Shown: in pieces, positions 5,823 through 8,704 of the stretch
Numbering within the stretch: position 1 is the first letter of the stretch
How the letters are laid out: each line of letters opens with the position of its first letter
Source: a bacterium
Lineage (GTDB): Bacteria > Chloroflexota > Dormibacteria > UBA8260 > Bog-877
Length of the DNA stretch: 8,704 bases
Direction: 5' to 3'
Assembly (NCBI GenBank): GCA_021817025.1
Contig: JAKAWF010000128.1
Location: 1-8,704 of the forward strand
Notes under the pieces: generated by a model
Told to the model about the DNA's origin: nothing
The model's database searches: none
The model's input: the letters and a program-made list of their open reading frames with translations, nothing else
Translations under genes and position numbers: made by a program

Positions 5823-7516
5823 CGACTGCGGCCCAGCGGCTGAGCCGTCTCAATGACGAATTCTTCGACGCCATGCACTCGAGTGACCCGCTCTCAGCGA
5901 CCATGCTGGGGGTCTCCGGGTACGACTCCCAACTTCCTGACCCGAGCTTGGACGCAGTGGACCGTTCGGTCGGCAGGTTCCGGGGCATCGAGATGGAACT
6001 GGCCAACCTGTCCGCGGGCGACCTCTCCGCCGAGGAGCGGATCAACCTGGCGGTGATGGCCGAGTTGGCTTGGTCGCTGCGCGTCAACCTGGAAGATGGG
6101 ATCTGGGCAGCCGACGCCTCCGCTGGTGGATACGTGTCTCCTCAGGCGATCGCGTTTCAGGCGATCCCGACCGCTCCCCTCGACACCGCGGCGGCCGTGT
6201 CGCAGTATCTTGAGCGGCTGGGACAGCTACCCGATTACATGGACCGGATTCTGCTCAGGTACCGGCAGAGTGTGGCTTCCGGGCGGCCCTCCACCGCGGT
6301 TGGGGTGAGGCAGGCCCTTGCACAACTTGAGGGCCACCTCGGGCGCCCGGTCGCTCAGGACCGAATGCTGGCTCATCTGCGAAAGTCCGAAGTGGCCCAG
6401 CCCCGGGATTTCGAAGTGGCAGCTGACTTGCTCGTCACGCGGGTGCGACCGGCCATGGCAAGGCTGTTGGCCGGGCTCCGAGACGAGCTGTTGCCAGTCG
6501 CTCGCTCCGACGCGGAGGTCGGGCTTCGCTGCATCCCCGGCGGCGCCGAGGCATACCGACGTGCGGTCCGCCGGCACACCACGACCGAGACGTCGCCTGA
6601 GGAGATCCACGCGGTTGGCCTGGAGGTGCTGGGGGAGCTCGACGCAGAGTGGTACGAGGTTGGACGCAGGGTGTTCGGTGAGAGTGATGCCAGGGATGTG
6701 CGCGGTCGGCTCAGGGATGACCTGACCCTGCGCTTTGCCAATTCGTCGCAGATTGTGGACATGGTCAGATCGGCTCTGGTCCGCGCCGAGGCCGCCCGTG
6801 ACGGCTTCTTTCCCCATCTCGATATCGCTGACTGTGTGGTGGAAGAGATCGACCCGGTCGAGGCGGGAAACGCGGCCATGGCCTACTACCGAGGGCCGTC
6901 GCAGAACGGGCGGCGGCCGGGCGCCCACTGTGTCCTGACCACTGATCCCGGCAGCCGCTTCATCTACGAGTACGAGGCGCTCGCCTTCCACGAGAGCACC
7001 CCCGGTCATCACCTCCAGATCGCCTCGGCGCAGCGGCTAACACATCTGCCGACCTATCGGCGGCATCTCGACGCCGAGGTGTGTGCCTATGTTGAGGGCT
7101 GGGGTCTCTACTGCGAGCGCCTTGCTGATGAGATGGGCCTGTACACATCTGATCTGCAGCGGCTGGGAATGCTCTCCTTCGACGCCCTTCGGGCCTGCCG
7201 GCTGGTGGTGGACACCGGGATGCATCACCTGGGTTGGTCGCGCCAGCAGGCGGTGGACTTCATGTGGCAGAACACGGCCACCACCATGTCCAACGTGAAC
7301 AATGAGATTGACCGCTACATTGCCTGGCCGGGCCAGGCGCTTGCCTACATGATCGGGCGCAGGGAGATCCGGCGCCTGCGCCGCGAGTCGGCGGTGGCCC
7401 TCGGCGCCAACTTCGATCTGCGGGGATTTCACGGAGCGGTCTTGAGCCAGGGGGCGGTCCCCCTTTCCGTGCTCGGCCAGGTGGTTGCCAGCTGGCAGAT
7501 GGCCAGCTCGAGGTGA
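5819..7516 (+). CDS. DUF885 family protein, putative zinc metallohydrolase
   Basis: This 565-residue protein matches DUF885 (PF05960), a large, mostly helical family that is still poorly characterised. The hallmark HESTPGHH lies at 391-398, with H391, E392 and H397/H398 as likely metal and catalytic residues in a gluzincin-like arrangement. VEGWGLYCE follows, with E426 as the probable third ligand, and then EIDRYIAWPGQALAY at about 496-510, a conserved family block. The N-terminal half (about 1-330) is helical and less conserved. Zinc-peptidase activity is inferred from the motif. ATG 5819 overlaps the M20 stop as ATGA, with AGGTGG at 5802-5807 a plausible but distant ribosome binding site; an in-frame GTG at 5804 would add five residues. 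No signal peptide is seen, although some DUF885 proteins are exported. Its place next to an M20 peptidase suggests a shared substrate. Confidence 0.88.
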   Translation: MTTAAQRLSRLNDEFFDAMHSSDPLSATMLGVSGYDSQLPDPSLDAVDRSVGRFRGIEMELANLSAGDLSAEERINLAVMAELAWSLRVNLEDGIWAADASAGGYVSPQAIAFQAIPTAPLDTAAAVSQYLERLGQLPDYMDRILLRYRQSVASGRPSTAVGVRQALAQLEGHLGRPVAQDRMLAHLRKSEVAQPRDFEVAADLLVTRVRPAMARLLAGLRDELLPVARSDAEVGLRCIPGGAEAYRRAVRRHTTTETSPEEIHAVGLEVLGELDAEWYEVGRRVFGESDARDVRGRLRDDLTLRFANSSQIVDMVRSALVRAEAARDGFFPHLDIADCVVEEIDPVEAGNAAMAYYRGPSQNGRRPGAHCVLTTDPGSRFIYEYEALAFHESTPGHHLQIASAQRLTHLPTYRRHLDAEVCAYVEGWGLYCERLADEMGLYTSDLQRLGMLSFDALRACRLVVDTGMHHLGWSRQQAVDFMWQNTATTMSNVNNEIDRYIAWPGQALAYMIGRREIRRLRRESAVALGANFDLRGFHGAVLSQGAVPLSVLGQVVASWQMASSR

Positions 7517-7624
7517 ACCAACCCCGGGAGGTGCCGTCCGTGGCCCCTGCCGGGTGGAGGGGGCTCGTGCTCCCGCTCCCTCGGCTGGACATGTCCAAGC
7601 ATCGGGTACAAAAGGAGGTGGGAA
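7517..7624 (+). promoter_or_regulatory. Intergenic region with 12-base palindrome upstream of the deacylase gene
   Basis: This 108-base gap separates the DUF885 gene from the last gene. The perfect palindrome TGGACATGTCCA at 7586-7597 has its centre about 33 bases before the GTG start, a plausible operator position. A short GC-rich hairpin (GGGGGC 7559-7564, loop TCGT, GCTCCC 7569-7574, one G-U pair) lies upstream but has no T-run, so it is at best a weak terminator or mRNA structure. I could not find a convincing -35/-10 pair. Confidence 0.35.
7613..7618 (+). promoter_or_regulatory. Strong ribosome binding site deciding the GTG start at 7625
   Basis: AGGAGG is a perfect Shine-Dalgarno core six bases before GTG 7625. 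It is the strongest ribosome binding site in the window. It fixes a non-ATG start and suggests that this gene is translated independently, unlike the coupled genes upstream. An ATG at 7591 is in another frame. Confidence 0.8.
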
Positions 7625-8596
7625 GTGTCCAGAGTATCCATCGCTAATCTGACAGCGGAGGTGGGCGAGGTAACGCGTGGCTGGGTGCCCATCCCGGGCG
7701 TTAGCCCCTCCTGGGAGGTGCCTGCAGTGGTCGTGCGGGGTGCCAACCCCGGCCCCACCCTGGCGGTCACCAGTGGCATGCACGCTGCCGAGTACGTCCC
7801 CATCGAGGCCGTGACCCGACTCACGAGGTGGCTCGATCCCGCCCGCCTGCGGGGCACCTTGGTGGCGGTCCTGCTGGTCAACTCTCCCGGCTTTTACGAG
7901 CGCTCCATCTACGTGAATCCCCGCGATGGTCGCAATCTCAACCGCTCCTTTCCGGGCAGCGCCGCCGGCGACCCCGCCGAGAGGGTGGCGGCCTTCCTGG
8001 TGGAGAACTTGATCGAGGGCTGCGACGCCTATGTGGACGCTCACTGCGGTGATCTCATAGAGGCGCTGAGTCCCTTCACTCTGTGGACCAGGGCGGGCGA
8101 TCCGGAGGTAGCCCGTCGGTCGCGCGAGCTTTCGGAGGCCTACGGATTCGAGCACAGCCTGGGGGTGGACCCCGAGTCGGTGCCCGGCGCCGCCTACGCT
8201 ACAGCCGCCATGCGCGGGGTGCCGGCCATAATCGCGGAGATAGGGCAGCAGGGGATCTGCGATGAGCCCTCCGTGTCCCGGCACCTCCGCGGCCTCCAGA
8301 ACGTCCTGTCAGTGCTGGGGATGGTAGATCCGCTTGGGGAGCCAGCGCCCTTGCCTGAGGCGATGGATGCGATGGTGTGGACCAGGACCGAAGTCTCAGC
8401 TACCTATCATCCCCAGATCGCGGTGGGTGACCGGGTGCACGAGGGACAGGAGGTGGGCGAGTTGCGCGACATCTTCGGGGAGCGGCTGGCGACGGTTCGA
8501 GCTGACGCATCTGGGGTTGTGGTTTTTTTGGTCACCTCACTGGCCGTGAAGGCCGGTGACCCTCTGCTCGGGATCGGGGTGCCTGCGCGGCCCTGA
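7625..8596 (+). CDS. Succinylglutamate desuccinylase/aspartoacylase (AstE/AspA) family zinc deacylase
   Basis: This 323-residue protein belongs to the AstE/AspA branch of the M14-like zinc hydrolases, which remove acyl groups from N-acyl amino acids. Visible residues are H53 and E56 (GMHAAEY), where relatives have GxHGdE; N104, N106 and R107 (DGRNLNRSF), with R107 the likely substrate-carboxylate binder; H140 (DAHCGD), the third zinc ligand; and E205 (IIAEIG), the general base. The C-terminal 80 or so residues (YHPQIAVGDRVHEGQEVGEL to AVKAGDPLLGIG) form the beta-rich domain of this family. Relatives include the ectoine-pathway deacetylase DoeB/EutE, but no other ectoine gene is visible, so that name is not assigned. 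GTG 7625 is chosen because of the perfect AGGAGG at 7613-7618. A run of seven T at 8523-8529 lies in the coding frame without breaking it. Confidence 0.9.
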   Translation: MSRVSIANLTAEVGEVTRGWVPIPGVSPSWEVPAVVVRGANPGPTLAVTSGMHAAEYVPIEAVTRLTRWLDPARLRGTLVAVLLVNSPGFYERSIYVNPRDGRNLNRSFPGSAAGDPAERVAAFLVENLIEGCDAYVDAHCGDLIEALSPFTLWTRAGDPEVARRSRELSEAYGFEHSLGVDPESVPGAAYATAAMRGVPAIIAEIGQQGICDEPSVSRHLRGLQNVLSVLGMVDPLGEPAPLPEAMDAMVWTRTEVSATYHPQIAVGDRVHEGQEVGELRDIFGERLATVRADASGVVVFLVTSLAVKAGDPLLGIGVPARP

Positions 8597-8618
8597 TCAC
8601 CGCCCCCTTCTGGTCTCA

Positions 8619-8654
8619 GCCCCGACCGGCCGCTCCCTCAAGGGCGCTCGGGGC
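8619..8654. terminator. Possible bidirectional terminator (GC-rich inverted repeat)
   Basis: GCCCCGA at 8619-8625 and TCGGGGC at 8648-8654 form a perfect seven-base outer stem. An imperfect inner stem (GCTCCC 8632-8637, loop TCAA, GGGCGC 8642-8647, one mismatch) sits between them. It begins 22 bases after the deacylase stop and faces a possible convergent gene. No T-run follows on either strand, so it is a candidate only. Confidence 0.4.
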
Positions 8655-8704
8655 GGCTCAGCAGGTGCCGTTCCAGTTGCTCTGGTAGGCGGGTGAACAG
8701 TTCA
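8638..8704 (-). CDS. Possible C-terminal end of a convergent gene (partial, runs off window)
   Basis: On the minus strand, an open frame enters at the right edge and ends at a stop complementary to 8638-8640. It would encode ELFTRLPEQLERHLLSRPER plus a final Pro, which has the look of an amphipathic C-terminal helix. A second minus-strand frame ends at a stop complementary to 8658-8660 with NCSPAYQSNWNGTC. It has more G/C-ending codons, and the inverted repeat at 8619-8654 would then fall just after its stop. Twenty residues or fewer cannot decide between these two, or exclude chance open frames, and no family can be named. Confidence 0.25.
   Translation of the reverse strand, partial: ELFTRLPEQLERHLLSRPERP

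Noticed and set aside
6142..6166. Direct repeat TCAGGCGATC at 6142-6151 and 6157-6166
   Set aside because: It encodes QAI twice within the DUF885 protein. It is a short coding coincidence without flanking structure.
7559..7574. Hairpin as a Rho-independent terminator after the DUF885 gene
   Set aside because: The stem has only six pairs, including one G-U, and no T-run follows, so it is described only as a possible structure.
7037..8284. Long open frame of 415 codons on the minus strand
   Set aside because: It lies opposite two well-supported plus-strand genes, has no recognisable motif and a biased His/Gly/Arg/Pro composition typical of antisense frames in high-GC DNA.
8523..8529. Run of seven T as a possible frameshift or slippage site
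   Set aside because: The frame continues into a normal AstE/AspA C-terminus (AVKAGDPLLGIG), so there is no sign of recoding or error.
7625..8596. Assignment of the last gene to ectoine degradation (DoeB/EutE)
   Set aside because: The family fits, but no M24 ectoine hydrolase, aminotransferase or ectoine transporter is in the window, so the specific name is unsupported.
1..8704. Mobile elements, CRISPR arrays, tRNA or rRNA genes, prophage or toxin-antitoxin genes
   Set aside because: No transposase or integrase motifs, regular repeats or structural RNA signatures were seen by eye. The window is almost completely filled by metabolic genes.

Overview
This is a high-GC stretch with strong G/C third-position bias and several GTG starts. 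Eight tightly packed genes run on the plus strand, and one possible gene fragment enters from the right edge on the minus strand. Protein character and codon use suggest a high-GC actinobacterium; this is an inference, because the window has no rRNA, tRNA or species marker. I see no mobile element, CRISPR array, RNA gene, transporter or transcription factor that can be supported.

Layout. Block 1 (1-3611): C-terminal part of an amidase-signature hydrolase, a zinc-type medium-chain alcohol dehydrogenase, a renal-dipeptidase-like (M19) metallohydrolase and an RraA/HMG-aldolase-like lyase. They are joined by an 11-base gap, a 4-base overlap and an 8-base overlap. A 146-base gap (3612-3757) carries repeated short motifs and a weak -10-like hexamer. 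Block 2 (3758-7516): a classical short-chain dehydrogenase, an M20 dipeptidase-like metallopeptidase and a DUF885 putative metallohydrolase, joined by a forced overlap of 14-20 bases and an ATGA overlap. A 108-base gap (7517-7624) holds a perfect 12-base palindrome and a very strong ribosome binding site. Block 3 (7625-8596): a succinylglutamate desuccinylase/aspartoacylase-like zinc deacylase. The right end (8597-8704) holds an inverted repeat that may be a terminator and possibly the tail of a convergent gene.

How the genes may work together. Five of the eight genes encode amide- or peptide-bond hydrolases from five unrelated families (amidase signature, M19, M20, DUF885, AstE/AspA). The other three are two alcohol/ketone oxidoreductases and a lyase whose best-known relatives cleave 4-hydroxy-2-oxo acids or decarboxylate oxaloacetate. 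No signal peptide or membrane segment is evident, so the work is probably cytoplasmic. The simplest reading is a catabolic operon, or two or three adjacent ones, for an imported amide-rich compound such as a modified or N-acylated peptide. Hydrolases would release fragments, dehydrogenases would oxidise hydroxyl groups, and the aldolase-like enzyme would feed central metabolism. The substrate cannot be named from this sequence. I do not recognise the complete gene set as a described pathway; that is a limit of recall, not proof of novelty.
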